NCBI GenBank assembly: GCA_026645935.1
Contig: JAPKMP010000005.1
Location: forward strand, 62,001 to 126,000
Reading direction: 5' to 3'
Source of the DNA: Candidatus Villigracilaceae bacterium
Lineage (GTDB): Bacteria; Chloroflexota; Anaerolineae; Anaerolineales; Villigracilaceae
DNA length: 64,000 nucleotides
Part shown: piece after piece, positions 41,881 to 52,623 of the stretch
How positions within the stretch are numbered: the first letter of the stretch is position 1
How the letters are laid out: every line of letters begins with the position of its first letter
Notes under the pieces: generated by a model
Seen by the model: only the letters and a program-made list of their open reading frames with translations
Told to the model about the DNA's origin: nothing
The model's database searches: none
Program-made: the position numbers and the translations under genes

Positions 41881-42960
41881 CTTTACTCGTTTGGAACGGG
41901 CGGACCTGACCGCGAACGCAACCAGTACAATAAATGTCAGTGGAATAAAAAATGCCGCAAACAACGCAACGCCTGGAAACGCCGCGCTGTTCATCGCATC
42001 CGTGACGATGTAAGTCATATATAGAAGGAAATAAGCAAATAACAGTCCGCCCTCGAGACGCGAGATGTGGTTGTCAATATAGAAGACGGGAAGTGTGACC
42101 ATTGCCACGAAGACCATGGCAGGAAAATCGAACGCAAGCGCACGTCCTGTAACCGCAATTCCGTCCGGGGCAACGATCGATCCAATTCCCAGAACCCCGA
42201 GCAGGTTGAAGATATTACTTCCCACCGCGTTCCCGACAGCGATGTCACTTTCCCCTTTGAACGCGGCGATGACCGAGGTCGCCACTTCGGGCAGGGAGGT
42301 TCCGGCTGCGACGATGGTCAAACCGATGATGAGCTCGCTTACGCCCAGAGAGCTGGCGATCTGTGTGGCGGAATTCACCAGCCAGTCCGAGCCCTGGACG
42401 AGCAATCCCAAACCAACCGAAATGAAAAGGAGGTTGACGATGATGTTGCGCGCCGTACGCGGTTCCTTTGCCGCGAACTCCTGGGCATATTCCCTTTGCA
42501 CAGCCCGGCTTTCCCTCCTGCTTTGACGAAGGGCGAAGATCGTATAAACGATCAACCCAATTATCAGGACCGCGCCATCCAAATGTCCAAAGCGGCCATC
42601 GAGGGCGAACGCAAAAACCAGCAGGGAGATTCCCAGCATGATGGGCGCGTCCTGGCGGATGAGTTGTTCGGCGATCACGATCGGCGCGACCAATGCAGTA
42701 ATGCCGAGAATGAACAGGATGTTGAAAATGTTCGAGCCGAGCACATTGCCCAGCATCAGATCGCCTTGACCGCTGGCGGCGGCATGCAGTGAGACAGCGA
42801 TCTCAGGCGATGCTGTTCCAATCGCGACAACCGTCAATCCGATGGCGAGCGGCGAGACGCCGAATGCCGCGGCGAGACGCGATGCGCCGCGTACCAGCAG
42901 ATCTGCGCCGAGGATGAGGATTGCAAGTCCAGCAAGGAAAAGGAGGATAGTTGTGATCAT
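41848..42960 (-). CDS. calcium/sodium antiporter (CaCA family, YrbG-like)
   Basis: 370 residues. Two homologous halves carry the alpha-repeats: GLTVVAIGTASPEIAVSLHAA and GLTIVAAGTSLPEVATSVIAA, each followed by GNVLGSNIFNILFILG or GNAVGSNIFNLLGVLG. These bind Na+ and Ca2+. It exchanges sodium for calcium across the membrane. ATG 42960 begins the first membrane segment. The C-terminal tail KRKDARSPGIK is encoded by a repeat arm and is probably not ancestral. Confidence 0.95.
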   Translation of the reverse strand: MITTILLFLAGLAILILGADLLVRGASRLAAAFGVSPLAIGLTVVAIGTASPEIAVSLHAAASGQGDLMLGNVLGSNIFNILFILGITALVAPIVIAEQLIRQDAPIMLGISLLVFAFALDGRFGHLDGAVLIIGLIVYTIFALRQSRRESRAVQREYAQEFAAKEPRTARNIIVNLLFISVGLGLLVQGSDWLVNSATQIASSLGVSELIIGLTIVAAGTSLPEVATSVIAAFKGESDIAVGNAVGSNIFNLLGVLGIGSIVAPDGIAVTGRALAFDFPAMVFVAMVTLPVFYIDNHISRLEGGLLFAYFLLYMTYIVTDAMNSAAFPGVALFAAFFIPLTFIVLVAFAVRSARSKRVKRKDARSPGIK

Positions 42961-43206
42961 GTTTGTTCTCTCGCGCCGTAATTCTTTAAGATCCACCGTA
43001 TTGTGTAATTGCGAAATGCATGATACCAGAAATGGATGAATAATTTGAGTGCTTATTGTTCCTTAATAAATTTGGTTTAAAATTGCGACAGATCGAGTTG
43101 CTGATGATACGAACCATGAGACAACGTTCGTATTGTAAAGGTTCAATAATATCGGAAAGTACGCGGGAATGCCCGAATGATGGCGAGATAGCAAGGAGAG
43201 TTTTCC

Positions 43207-43659
43207 ATGAATGTCCAGGATATTATGATCCGGGATGTGATCAGCATTTATGTGGATACGACTGTGGACGAGATCGCAAAGGTTTTGAACGAACATCGCA
43301 TTGGAGGCGCGCCGGTGGTGGACAACGAGAGGCGGGTCATCGGCATCGTCTGTGAAAGCGACCTGTTCCTCAGAGAAAAAGGATTGCCCTTCTCGGCTGT
43401 AAAGATCCCGACCCTGTTCAAACGCTGGGTGGATCCGGATCGTCTGGCGGAAATCTACGAAGGCGCTCGCCACCACACCGCTGCCGACGTGATGACGACC
43501 AACGTGGTCTGCGTGGACGTTGACGACACCGTTGGTCATGCGGCTTTGCTCATGGTGCAGCGCAACATCAAGCGTATTCCCGTTCTTCAGGATGGCAGGC
43601 TGGTGGGCATCATCACCCGCACCGACATCATCCGTTTGCTGGCAAGGGACGAGGAATGA
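43207..43659 (+). CDS. two-CBS-domain regulatory protein
   Basis: 150 residues, two CBS motifs: [22 protein letters not shown] with [22 protein letters not shown], and [17 protein letters not shown] with [21 protein letters not shown]. The pair binds adenosine nucleotides. AAGGAGAG supports the start. Its stop overlaps the mrpA ATG, which makes it the head gene of the Mrp operon and a likely energy-state sensor for it. Confidence 0.95.
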   Translation: MNVQDIMIRDVISIYVDTTVDEIAKVLNEHRIGGAPVVDNERRVIGIVCESDLFLREKGLPFSAVKIPTLFKRWVDPDRLAEIYEGARHHTAADVMTTNVVCVDVDDTVGHAALLMVQRNIKRIPVLQDGRLVGIITRTDIIRLLARDEE

Positions 43660-45965
43660 TCCTGGCAATTGCGGTCTTGTCCGGTTTTGGGCTTGCGTTC
43701 CTCGCGCCTTTTCTGACGCGGCGATTGGGGAATACGGCAGGTTTGATTCTTGCGCTTTTACCCGCCGCGCTCACCATTTATTTTGCCAGCCTCCTGCCGG
43801 ATGCCGCCGGAAATGAACCCGCAACCTTTTCATTTCCATGGGCGGTAGAAATGGGGATTCTCTTTTCATTCCGTGCCGATGGATTGGGTTTACTTTTTGC
43901 CCTGCTTATCAGCGGCGTTGGCGCGCTGATTTTCATTTACGCGGGCGGCTACCTGAAGGGCAATTCTAATCTTGGGCGTTTCTACGCATGGCTTTCCGTG
44001 TTCATGGGCGCGATGATCGGGGTGGCGCTCGCGGATAATATCCTCGTCCTTTTTGTATTTTGGGAACTCACCAGCATCAGTTCGTACATGCTCATCGGCT
44101 TCGAGCACGAGCGGGAAAGCGCGCGTTTTTCCGCATTGCAGGCGTTTCTTGTTACAGGCTTGGGCGGGCTGGCAATGCTTGCCGGGTTACTGCTGCTTGG
44201 GATTTCAGGCGGCTCTTACGAACTTTCCGTCCTGCTACAAAAGGGCGATGCGCTCCGGGCGGATGCACTTTACATCCCGGCGGTCGCGCTGATTCTGCTG
44301 GGTGCGTTCACCAAATCGGCGCAGTTCCCCTTCCACTTCTGGCTCCCGAACGCGATGGAAGCGCCGACGCCCGTCAGCGCATACCTGCACTCGGCGACGA
44401 TGGTCAAAGCCGGGGTCTATTTGCTGGCGCGGCTCGGACCGGCTCTCAACGGGACCGACCTGTGGTTCTACACTGTCGGTGGCGTGGGCGCGGCAACGAT
44501 GCTCGTCGGCGGGTATCTTGCTTTGACCCAGACCGACTTGAAGCGATTGCTCGCGTACTCAACAGTCAGCGCGCTGGGAATGTTAACCATGCTTATCGGT
44601 CTCGGCTCGAAACACGCGCTCGAGGCGGCAGTGGTCTTGTTGCTGGCGCACGGGTTATATAAAGGCGCGTTGTTCCTCGTGGCTGGCGCGTTGGATCACG
44701 AGACCGGGACACGGGACGTCACACAACTCGGCGGATTGTTTTCAAAGATGAAACTGACCGCCATTGCAGGAGGGATCGCCTCCCTCTCGATGGCAGGCTT
44801 GCCTCCCTTATTTGGATTTATCTCCAAGGAATTGACCTATGAGACCGCGCTCGAATACGGTTCGTGGCTGACGGGTGTTGTTGTCCTTGCAGGGTTGTTC
44901 TTCGTGTTCGTCGCCGGGGCTGTCGGCGTGGCACCGTTCTGGGGGAAGCCGAAGCAAACCCCAAAGTCCGCGCATGAGGCGCCCTTCAGCATGTGGTTCG
45001 CCCCGATGACCTTGGCGGGGCTGAGTCTGCTCATCGGTATTTTTCCCGTGCCGGTAAGCGGTTTCCTCGTGAGTCCGGCTGTCTCTGCCGCGATCGGTGA
45101 AGCGACCACGGTCAAACTGAAATTATGGCACGGTGTAAACACAGCCTTCATCCTGAGCATGTCAACTTTATTGATCGGCGCGGGATTGTTCGCCGTTCGC
45201 GATTCGATTCGGAGAGGGCTTTCAAAATTGACCTGGAGGTGGGGACCTTCATTTTTCTATGAACGTTCGCTCGACGGACTCAACACGCTGGCACGCGGGC
45301 AGACACGCTTCCTGCAAAACGGCTATCTGCGCTTTTACCTTTTCACAGTTGTGTTCGCGGGGACCGGGTTGGCGGGTTTTACTCTTTTCGCCCGCGATGG
45401 TTTTCACTGGCCTGAAAAGGTTTTGGATATACGTTTTTATGAAGCAATGCTTGCTGTTCTGATCTTATGCGGCGCGTTCTTTGCGACGATATCAAGGTCA
45501 AGGCTAGGGGCGGTCGCATCGCTGGGGGTCGCCGGGTACGGTGTGTCGTTGATCTATCTCCTGTTTGGTGCGCCCGACCTGGCGATGACGCAGTTCCTCA
45601 TCGAATCCCTGACAGTCATTCTGTTCGTGCTCGCCTTCTATCATCTGCCACAGTTCACACAACTCAGTTCCCGGCGCACCCGTCTCCGCGATATTTTCAT
45701 CGCTCTGCTTGCAGGAGGGGTGATGACTACGCTGGTGCTGAGCGCTGTTGGCATCCAGCTGCATGACAGCATTTCACCCTATTTTGCGCAAAACGCTTTG
45801 CCGCTAGCCCACGGACGGAATATTGTCAATGTGATCCTTGTGGATTTTCGTGGGATTGATACGTTGGGCGAGATCACTGTGCTAAGTATTGCCGCTGTTG
45901 GAGTATACGCATTATTGAAACTAAACCCGCACACAGGGAAAGATAAGGAGGGAGAGGGCGAATGA
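43656..45965 (+). CDS. mrpA: Na+/H+ antiporter subunit MrpA
   Basis: 769 residues. An NuoL-like core ([75 protein letters not shown]) is followed by the extra C-terminal membrane domain of the MbhE/MrpA type ([50 protein letters not shown]). It is the large proton-pathway subunit. Starts within the CBS stop and ends within the mrpB start. Confidence 0.96.
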   Translation: MILAIAVLSGFGLAFLAPFLTRRLGNTAGLILALLPAALTIYFASLLPDAAGNEPATFSFPWAVEMGILFSFRADGLGLLFALLISGVGALIFIYAGGYLKGNSNLGRFYAWLSVFMGAMIGVALADNILVLFVFWELTSISSYMLIGFEHERESARFSALQAFLVTGLGGLAMLAGLLLLGISGGSYELSVLLQKGDALRADALYIPAVALILLGAFTKSAQFPFHFWLPNAMEAPTPVSAYLHSATMVKAGVYLLARLGPALNGTDLWFYTVGGVGAATMLVGGYLALTQTDLKRLLAYSTVSALGMLTMLIGLGSKHALEAAVVLLLAHGLYKGALFLVAGALDHETGTRDVTQLGGLFSKMKLTAIAGGIASLSMAGLPPLFGFISKELTYETALEYGSWLTGVVVLAGLFFVFVAGAVGVAPFWGKPKQTPKSAHEAPFSMWFAPMTLAGLSLLIGIFPVPVSGFLVSPAVSAAIGEATTVKLKLWHGVNTAFILSMSTLLIGAGLFAVRDSIRRGLSKLTWRWGPSFFYERSLDGLNTLARGQTRFLQNGYLRFYLFTVVFAGTGLAGFTLFARDGFHWPEKVLDIRFYEAMLAVLILCGAFFATISRSRLGAVASLGVAGYGVSLIYLLFGAPDLAMTQFLIESLTVILFVLAFYHLPQFTQLSSRRTRLRDIFIALLAGGVMTTLVLSAVGIQLHDSISPYFAQNALPLAHGRNIVNVILVDFRGIDTLGEITVLSIAAVGVYALLKLNPHTGKDKEGEGE

Positions 45966-46378
45966 CATCGTTGATCCTCCGCACGACCGCGCGCTATTTG
46001 ATGCCGCTGCTTTTGATCTTTTCCGTTTTTTTGTTCCTGCGCGGGCACAACCAGCCGGGAGGAGGGTTTGCGGCCGGCTTGGTGGCGGCTGCTCCCTTTG
46101 CCCTTTATTCGATTGCCTTCGGCGCGGTGAAAGCGCGCCATGTCTTGCAGGTAAGACCGCGCTACCTGATCGTCACCGGGTTATTGGCATCCGTTGTCAG
46201 CGGCGCGATCGGCATGTCAGTCGGGAAACCCTTCCTCACCGGGATATGGGGTTATCTCTACTTGCCGGGTTCGGGCAAATTAGAAATAGGAACGCCAATC
46301 CTTTTCGATCTGGGAGTTTATCTGGTGGTGATCGGTGTATCACTATCCATTATTTTTGCACTTGAGGAGGCAGAATAA
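45962..46378 (+). CDS. mrpB: Na+/H+ antiporter subunit MrpB
   Basis: 138 residues, four membrane segments. [22 protein letters not shown] and the ending [16 protein letters not shown] are diagnostic of MnhB/MrpB. Overlaps mrpA by ATGA. The subunit belongs to the membrane arm and is needed for antiport. Confidence 0.96.
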   Translation: MTSLILRTTARYLMPLLLIFSVFLFLRGHNQPGGGFAAGLVAAAPFALYSIAFGAVKARHVLQVRPRYLIVTGLLASVVSGAIGMSVGKPFLTGIWGYLYLPGSGKLEIGTPILFDLGVYLVVIGVSLSIIFALEEAE

Positions 46379-46380
46379 AT

Positions 46381-46728
46381 ATGGAAATCGTTCTGGCATT
46401 CGTGATCGGCGGACTGTTTGCGGCAAGCGTCTATATGCTCTTGCGGCGCAGTCTCGTAAAACTTCTGATTGGACTGGCATTGTTGAGTCATTCGGCGAAC
46501 CTCTTGATCTTCACCTCTGTAAAACTGACGCGTGGAAGTCCTCCGGTCATCGGCATGAATGCAACAGCACTCAGGGAACCCTTTGCCGATCCTTTGCCCC
46601 AGGCGCTCATCCTGACCGCCATCGTCATCAGTTTTGGTGTCATGGCGTTTGCGCTTGCGCTGGCTTTTCGCGCATATCGAAGCGTCGGCACGGACGACCT
46701 TGATCGGATGAAAAGCACGGACGATTGA
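46381..46728 (+). CDS. mrpC: Na+/H+ antiporter subunit MrpC
   Basis: 115 residues, NuoK-like with three membrane segments; [26 protein letters not shown] and [25 protein letters not shown] are family signatures. GAGGAGG lies ahead of the ATG, at the end of mrpB. Confidence 0.96.
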   Translation: MEIVLAFVIGGLFAASVYMLLRRSLVKLLIGLALLSHSANLLIFTSVKLTRGSPPVIGMNATALREPFADPLPQALILTAIVISFGVMAFALALAFRAYRSVGTDDLDRMKSTDD

Positions 46729-46759
46729 CCGCCGCCGGAAAAAAGAAACCAAAGCAAAC

Positions 46760-48271
46760 GTGAATCCATTACTTATTCTTCCCATTCTCATTCCGCTGGT
46801 CACAGCCATCCTTGCACTGTTATTCCGGGAAGCGCGCAATGTTCAGCGCGCTTTGAGCCTGTTGGGGGCATTGGGTTTGTTCGGCGCCTCAGCAGGCTTG
46901 ATGTTCGACGTCCGGCGCAACGGCATCCAGGCGGCACAGGTCGGGAACTGGCCCGCACCCTATGGCATCACCCTGGTGGCGGATCTCTTCGGGGCGATCA
47001 TGGTCCTGCTTGCGGGAATCATTGCCATGGCAGTCGTAACCTATTCGTTGGTCAGCGTGGATGCAAAGCGCGAGGAATTTGGATATCACTCCCTGATTCA
47101 CTTCCTATTGATGGGAGTATGCGGCTCTTTCCTGACCGGGGACCTGTTCAACCTGTACGTGTGGTTCGAAGTTATGCTGATGGGTTCATTCGTGCTCATG
47201 GCGCTGGGAGGCGAGCGCGGTCAGATGGAGGGCGCGATCAAATACGTTACGCTCAATCTTCTCTCATCAGCAATGTTTCTGTCCGCGCTGGGATTGTTGT
47301 ATGCCATGGCGGGCACATTGAATATGGCGGACCTGGCAGATAAATTTTCCGATATTTCTGCCTCGCAGCCTTACGGTGTTGTTACAACCTTGGCAATGTT
47401 GTTCATGGTTGCGTTTGGGATCAAAGCCGCGGTGTTCCCTTTGTTTTTCTGGCTTCCGGCTTCGTATCACACGCCGCCAGCCGCGATTTCTGCACTCTTT
47501 GCCGGTTTACTTACCAAGGTGGGAGTCTACGCGCTCATCCGGGTATTCACGCTGATATTTGTTCAAGATGCTGGATTCACCCATAATCTGATCCTGATCA
47601 TCGCCGGTTTGACGATGGTGAGCGGCGTCTTGGGCGCGGTGGCACAGAAGGAGTTCCGGCGTGTGTTGTCGTTCCATATCGTCAGCCAGATCGGTTATAT
47701 GATCATGGGACTGGGATTATTCACGCCGTTGGCGTTGGCGGGATCCGTTTTCTACATTGCCCATCACATCATCGTAAAAACGAACTTGTTTCTTATCAGC
47801 GGGGCGGTGGAAAAGCTCGGCAGAACGCCCGTATTGAAAAAACTTGGCGGGCTCTATCAGGCGCAGCCGATGCTGGCGATTTTGTTTCTCGTCCCCGCGA
47901 TGTCGCTGGCTGGTCTGCCCCCGCTCTCCGGGTTCTTTGCCAAATTGAGTTTGGCGCGTGCAGGATTGGAAACGGGTCAATATATCATTGTGTCAATAAT
48001 GCTTGGAGTGAGTCTGCTGACATTGTTCTCGATGCTCAAGCTATGGAACGAGGCGTTCTGGAAACCCTTGCCAGCATCCGCGATTGGGAGCGGAGGAGCC
48101 GCAGGCATGGGGAATCTGCACACCTGGCTAATTTCAGTTGCGTTTCTCGCGGCGATCACTGTCCTCATTGGGATTGGCGCGGGTTCTTTTTTCAGCATTG
48201 CATTGCTGGCTGGCGAACAATTGATGAATCCACAAGATTACATTCAAGCGGTCCTTGGAGGAGCAAGATGA
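46760..48271 (+). CDS. mrpD: Na+/H+ antiporter subunit MrpD
   Basis: 503 residues, NuoN-like with about 14 membrane segments. [19 protein letters not shown] carries the conserved Glu, and [22 protein letters not shown] and [20 protein letters not shown] hold the proton-channel Lys residues. The GTG start has only a weak ribosome site; the gap to mrpC is 31 bp, the largest in the operon. Confidence 0.95.
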   Translation: MNPLLILPILIPLVTAILALLFREARNVQRALSLLGALGLFGASAGLMFDVRRNGIQAAQVGNWPAPYGITLVADLFGAIMVLLAGIIAMAVVTYSLVSVDAKREEFGYHSLIHFLLMGVCGSFLTGDLFNLYVWFEVMLMGSFVLMALGGERGQMEGAIKYVTLNLLSSAMFLSALGLLYAMAGTLNMADLADKFSDISASQPYGVVTTLAMLFMVAFGIKAAVFPLFFWLPASYHTPPAAISALFAGLLTKVGVYALIRVFTLIFVQDAGFTHNLILIIAGLTMVSGVLGAVAQKEFRRVLSFHIVSQIGYMIMGLGLFTPLALAGSVFYIAHHIIVKTNLFLISGAVEKLGRTPVLKKLGGLYQAQPMLAILFLVPAMSLAGLPPLSGFFAKLSLARAGLETGQYIIVSIMLGVSLLTLFSMLKLWNEAFWKPLPASAIGSGGAAGMGNLHTWLISVAFLAAITVLIGIGAGSFFSIALLAGEQLMNPQDYIQAVLGGAR

Positions 48272-48762
48272 CCTATTTCATGTTGAATATTGCGCTCGCA
48301 CTTGCATGGGCGGCTTTTACCGGCAACTTCAATCCCTCGAATCTGATGATCGGGTTTATTTTGGGATATTTAACCTTGCTTGCAACGCGCCGGGCTCTGG
48401 CTCCCTCCGATTATTTTTCGAAGGTCCGGCAAGCCATCGGATTTGCGGGATTCTTCCTGTGGGAACTCGTCCTTGCCAACCTTCGGGTGGCATACGACGT
48501 AATGACTCCGCAATATCACATGAAACCGCGTGTGATTGCCATTCCGCTCGACGCACGCACCGATGCGGAGATCACCGCGCTGGCATATTTCATTTCGCTC
48601 ACCCCCGGCACGCTCAGTCTGGATGTTTCCACCGACAGACGGACTCTCTTCATCCATGCCATGTATGCGCCCGATGCCGATACAGTCAGGCGCGAGATCA
48701 AACAGGGTTTCGAACGACGCCTGCTGGAACTCATGCGCGGCGACCCTGCAAAGAGAGGTTAA
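48268..48762 (+). CDS. mrpE: Na+/H+ antiporter subunit MrpE
   Basis: 164 residues. Two or three N-terminal membrane segments ([28 protein letters not shown]) then a cytoplasmic domain with [20 protein letters not shown], the MrpE signature. ATG 48268 overlaps the mrpD stop and is preceded by GGAGGAG. Confidence 0.95.
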   Translation: MTYFMLNIALALAWAAFTGNFNPSNLMIGFILGYLTLLATRRALAPSDYFSKVRQAIGFAGFFLWELVLANLRVAYDVMTPQYHMKPRVIAIPLDARTDAEITALAYFISLTPGTLSLDVSTDRRTLFIHAMYAPDADTVRREIKQGFERRLLELMRGDPAKRG

Positions 48763-48764
48763 GC

Positions 48765-49040
48765 ATGAATATTCTCATCAATGTTACTTTTGGATTGTTG
48801 ATCCTGGCAATGTTCATCGCGTTTGTCAGGCTGGTCATCGGTCCCAGCCTGCCCGCCAGGGTGGTTGCGCTGGACATGATGACGGTACTGGCAGTCGGCA
48901 TTATCGCCGTTTACTCGGTTGCAACCAAGCAGCCCCTTTTCCTGGATGTCGCCATCGTTCTCGCGCTGATCGGGTTCCTCGGCACCGTCGCTTTCGCGCA
49001 CTTCGTCGAAAAAGGAGACCTGCCATGGCGGAAGGTATAA
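48765..49040 (+). CDS. mrpF: Na+/H+ antiporter subunit MrpF
   Basis: 91 residues, three membrane segments. FVRLVIGPSLPARVVALDMMTVLAVGIIAVYS and LDVAIVLALIGFLGTVAFAHF are typical. Starts 3 bp after mrpE with GAGAGG upstream. Overlaps mrpG by 16 bp. Confidence 0.95.
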   Translation: MNILINVTFGLLILAMFIAFVRLVIGPSLPARVVALDMMTVLAVGIIAVYSVATKQPLFLDVAIVLALIGFLGTVAFAHFVEKGDLPWRKV

Positions 49041-49402
49041 GTTTGGTTTTGTTATTTCTGGGCGCGGTGTTCATGCTGCTTGCATCCATTGGGCTGGCCC
49101 GCATGCCGGATGTCCTTATGCGTCTGCATAGCACCACCAAATCCACGACCCTCGGTGTGGGGTTGATCATGCTGGGCGTCGCGCTGACTTTCGACGATTT
49201 CGCCATTGGGGTGCGCGCGCTCGCTATTGTGATATTCATGTTCTCCACCGCACCAGTGGCTGCGCACATGATCGGAAGGGCGGCATATCTTTCAGGTGTG
49301 CCGCTTTGGAAAGGAACGCTCAGCGATGAAATGCGCGGGCATGATTTTGAAAGCCATCCTGTGACTGAGCAGACCCGCGAACCGGATGGCAGGCAGCCCT
49401 GA
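49025..49402 (+). CDS. mrpG: Na+/H+ antiporter subunit MrpG
   Basis: 125 residues with three membrane segments; FLLASIGLARMPDVLMRLHSTTKSTTLGVGLIMLG-type sequence is the MrpG signature. The start is set by AAGGAG inside the end of mrpF. The C-terminal 35 residues are polar and extend past the usual end. It is the last gene of the mrp operon and converges with the GpgS fusion gene. Confidence 0.94.
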   Translation: MAEGISLVLLFLGAVFMLLASIGLARMPDVLMRLHSTTKSTTLGVGLIMLGVALTFDDFAIGVRALAIVIFMFSTAPVAAHMIGRAAYLSGVPLWKGTLSDEMRGHDFESHPVTEQTREPDGRQP

Positions 49403-49446
49403 CGCCGGGTTTTTCAGCTAAAGTTTTATTCACTATCGTCCATATG

Positions 49447-49559
49447 TCGTTGCGAGGGTGATCTCCCCGAAGCAACCTCCCGTTTTCAAGCGCATTCCCA
49501 TTCAAAAGGAGGTTGCTGCGCCGTCGAAAACCAAGAGCGGCGGCTCGCATCAACATAAT
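49447..49559. repeat. palindromic repeat of the TCGTTGCGAGGG family
   Basis: Opens TCGTTGCGAGGG, contains the inverted arms AGCAACCTCC (49471-49480) and GGAGGTTGCT (49508-49517), and ends CTCGCATCAACATAAT, a decayed complement of the opening. It fills the space between two convergent genes. Its relative is at 58865. Confidence 0.65.
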
Positions 49560-49587
49560 TTAGCATGATGTATGGTAGCAAAAAGTT

Positions 49588-51393
49588 TCATCCCTTGTTT
49601 CTGTTGAGATACTCCGGCACTTCGATCATCGGCGGGCGCTCGTATTCGGCGATCTGCTCCACGTCCAGAAGATAACCCTTGCCGTCGTGACGGATCAATT
49701 TCATCGAACGGTTTACGTCCTCCAATACAGCCCGCCCGAAGCGTTTCTCCAGCTTGCGGATGACGGTCTGGATGATGGCGAAGGACATCTTGCCCAGCGC
49801 CTCCAAATGCTGGTTGTGATGGATGCGCTCCAGCAGATCCACCTGGGCGATGGATTCCAAATGGAACTTTTCATAGATGCCGATCAGCAAACCTGTCTCC
49901 ACGCCGTAACCCGAATAAAAAGCGGTTTGTTCCAAGGCGCTGCGCCTGCCAGCATACTCACCTGAAAGCGGTTGGATGACCCCGGAAAGTTCAGGGTAAA
50001 ACAGATTCAACAACGGGCGCGCCGTCAACTCGGTCACGCGCCCTCCCCCGCCCGCCTGGAACCTCTGCCCGACCTTCAACGGCCTGCGGTAAAAACCCTT
50101 TACCAACTGCACCTGCGGGTTTATCAGCAACGGACCGATGATGCCATACACGAAGCGCGGATGGATGTTGACGATGTCCGTATCGATCCAAACGATGATA
50201 TCGCCTTTGGTCACCAGCAAGCTTTTCCACAGGGCTTCGCCCTTTCCGCGGCGGGGTTCCAAATCCGGCAACAGTTCCTGATGAATATAAACGGGTATGC
50301 CCTCCTTTACGGCAATCTCGCGCGTACGGTCCGTCGAATCCGAATCGATCAACACGATCTCATCCAAAAGCGGGTTCCGCCGCATCAATTCCTTCTTCAT
50401 CGTGCGGATGACTTTTCCCACCGTTTCTTCTTCGTTCAAGGCGGGCAAAGCAAGGCTGATACTCACGCCTTGTTGTTCCTTCAGTTTTACAAGCTCGCGC
50501 AGGTTATTGAACTCATCGGCATGAAACGTGTTTTCCGCAAACCATTTATCCACAAGGATCGAGATCGCCTCGAACCCCGCGCTTTCATCGAATTTGATCT
50601 GCGGCATGGGTCTGCCATTTTTGACGGCGATCACCGCGCACGGCGCTTCGTGCAGGATTCGATCCGCGACTGCTCCGAGCGATGCAGAACTGGTGATGGG
50701 TTGAGCCGTCGTACCCAAAATGATGACATCCGATCTTTTTGCGTTGTCCAAAATGACCTGCGCCGCATCATCCGTGACCTCGAACTGTTTCTGCACTTCA
50801 GGCATTTGATTCAGCACCCGCTCCAACCCGATAAAAGCCGCATCCGCCCTGACTTCGGGATCATTCGGCTTGCGGATGTGAAGCGCGGTCACGCCCTTGG
50901 GCTGCAATCCCAGCCCAACCTTGAAAGCCAACTCGGCATGCGGACCGCCTCTCATGGGAACGAGGACCTGCTTCGGTTTGCCGGTGATTTTTCCGCGCAC
51001 CAGAGCCACATCACAGGGCGGGCGAGTCAGCACGTCGCTCGCAGTGACGTTCAAGGCTTTGAGGTGTAAATCAAACTCAAGACAGAGCAGATCCGGGTTT
51101 TCATCCTGTATCAGGTTCGAAAGCTCCTCCCAGGGCTGGTGCGAAACGATCACCTGGTTCCTGCTCGTGATCCGTTTATCCTTGCCGAAGATGCGCAAAG
51201 TACGCCGCAATGCGCGTGCCGCGGCAGCGCCTGTGCTAAGGGAGTGTTCCTCCGAAACCACCACCACGCCGACGAGGACGATCTCCCCATCGAATTGACG
51301 CGCGGCATCGAGGGCGTGCAAGCCGGGACCATTGTGGACGAACGGCACAAGGATGGTGTGAATGGGTGCGAATTTTGAACGGAGCTGTATCAT
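49588..51393 (-). CDS. gpgS: tandem universal-stress-protein domains fused to glucosyl-3-phosphoglycerate synthase
   Basis: 601 residues. Residues 10-135 and 140-258 are two UspA-type domains; the second keeps the end SASLGAVADRILHEAPCAVIAVK and a GTT nucleotide loop. Residues 275-590 are a GT2 enzyme of the GpgS/MpgS type: LALPALNEEETVGKVI, RRGKGEALWKSL, the metal-binding DTD at 404-406 and PLSGEYAGRRSALE. It should join glucose from a nucleotide sugar to 3-phosphoglycerate, making the precursor of the osmolyte glucosylglycerate. The stress-protein fusion is unusual. No phosphatase (GpgP) was seen nearby. First gene after two GT4 genes on the strand. Confidence 0.85.
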   Translation of the reverse strand: MIQLRSKFAPIHTILVPFVHNGPGLHALDAARQFDGEIVLVGVVVVSEEHSLSTGAAAARALRRTLRIFGKDKRITSRNQVIVSHQPWEELSNLIQDENPDLLCLEFDLHLKALNVTASDVLTRPPCDVALVRGKITGKPKQVLVPMRGGPHAELAFKVGLGLQPKGVTALHIRKPNDPEVRADAAFIGLERVLNQMPEVQKQFEVTDDAAQVILDNAKRSDVIILGTTAQPITSSASLGAVADRILHEAPCAVIAVKNGRPMPQIKFDESAGFEAISILVDKWFAENTFHADEFNNLRELVKLKEQQGVSISLALPALNEEETVGKVIRTMKKELMRRNPLLDEIVLIDSDSTDRTREIAVKEGIPVYIHQELLPDLEPRRGKGEALWKSLLVTKGDIIVWIDTDIVNIHPRFVYGIIGPLLINPQVQLVKGFYRRPLKVGQRFQAGGGGRVTELTARPLLNLFYPELSGVIQPLSGEYAGRRSALEQTAFYSGYGVETGLLIGIYEKFHLESIAQVDLLERIHHNQHLEALGKMSFAIIQTVIRKLEKRFGRAVLEDVNRSMKLIRHDGKGYLLDVEQIAEYERPPMIEVPEYLNRNKG

Positions 51394-51399
51394 TTTGGT

Positions 51400-52623
51400 T
51401 TATCCTTTTTCGGCGAGCAGCGGCGCGATCTTTTCACGATAGATCGTTTCCCATCGGAACGAAACCCTCGCCCGCATGGCGAGCCGCGCAGGCATGGATG
51501 TTCGAAAATGGCCTGCGATCATTTTTGCAACGCGGGCGGGGTCTTCATCGGGAGGGAAAAATTGGGCATCGCCCGACCCCAGTTTTCTAAGCGGCGGAAT
51601 ATCAGCACAAAATGCAGGCAGGTGACTGAACGCCGCTTCGATCAACGGGATGCCAAAACCCTCTTCCCGGCTCGGAAGGAAAAGCGCATCGGCAATGCGG
51701 TAAAAATCCGCAATGACTTCATCGGGCAGGAAACCATCGCTCAATTCGGCGAGAAAATGAACCGAACCTTCCAAACCCAATCGTTTGCGGAGATCGACGA
51801 GCATCTCGAAATATTTGATATTGTTCGCGTTGTGCGGTCCCAACGGTCCCGTCACGACCAGCGCGGCGTGAGGAAAATCTATTTTCAAGCCAGCCAGCGC
51901 CCATAAAGCAAGTTCGATATTCTTGCGCGGCGTCACACGGACGGGCAAAAGCAGAATGGGCAACGAATCGAGCAAATGGGTTTTTTCGAGCAGGGAGCGC
52001 GTCCATGCCTCGAGCTTATAGAAGCGTTCCATATCCACGCCGTTTGAGATGACGTGAATGGAGCCTGGTTGGAGCTTCATCAAGCCTGAGAGTTCATCGC
52101 GCCGCAGATCGGAAACAACGACATGAGTGGTTTTGCCCCAATCCATCTTAAGCAGATTCCACGGATAGCCTTCGTGTAATTCCGTCAAATAGCGCGGGGT
52201 GGTCCACGCCAGGTCGTGATGCCAAAGGATGAGGCGCGGCAGTTTTTCCGCTGCATGCAGTTGATGAAGCGCGGCGGTGAGGGCAAGGTTCTTGTTCAAC
52301 GAGCAGACGTTGTGTGCGATCAATATTTCCGCGCTTGCAAAGGCGGCTTGTAAGTCAGTCATCAATTCGTCGCGCAGGGACTCGAATTTTTTTGTCGCTT
52401 CGCCGCGATCCAATTCCTCTTTCACACGGACCACGCGCTCATGGCGTGAATCAGCGAGCGGAATGCGAACCAGCGGGATGTCATCGTTCATAGAATCGCC
52501 CCGCGCTGCGATCAGGCGGACGGAATGTCCATCCGCGGACATCAGCCGCGCATGGTGGGCGATGACGCTTTCCACGCCGCCGACGATGGGCGGAACGGAA
52601 TAATGCAGTATTGCGATCTTCAT
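51400..52623 (-). CDS. GT4 family glycosyltransferase A
   Basis: 407 residues. KIAILHYSVPPIVGGVESVIAHHARLM is a typical N-terminal donor half, the hinge region VISNGVDMERFY and LLPVRVTPRKNIELALWALA follow, and REEGFGIPLIEAAFSHLP is the nucleotide-sugar site of GT4 with its Glu-x7-Glu. ATG 52623 overlaps the stop of the next GT4 gene. With GpgS, it may extend glucosylglycerate with another sugar, for example mannose, as in mannosylglucosylglycerate makers; this is inference. Confidence 0.88.
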   Translation of the reverse strand: MKIAILHYSVPPIVGGVESVIAHHARLMSADGHSVRLIAARGDSMNDDIPLVRIPLADSRHERVVRVKEELDRGEATKKFESLRDELMTDLQAAFASAEILIAHNVCSLNKNLALTAALHQLHAAEKLPRLILWHHDLAWTTPRYLTELHEGYPWNLLKMDWGKTTHVVVSDLRRDELSGLMKLQPGSIHVISNGVDMERFYKLEAWTRSLLEKTHLLDSLPILLLPVRVTPRKNIELALWALAGLKIDFPHAALVVTGPLGPHNANNIKYFEMLVDLRKRLGLEGSVHFLAELSDGFLPDEVIADFYRIADALFLPSREEGFGIPLIEAAFSHLPAFCADIPPLRKLGSGDAQFFPPDEDPARVAKMIAGHFRTSMPARLAMRARVSFRWETIYREKIAPLLAEKG

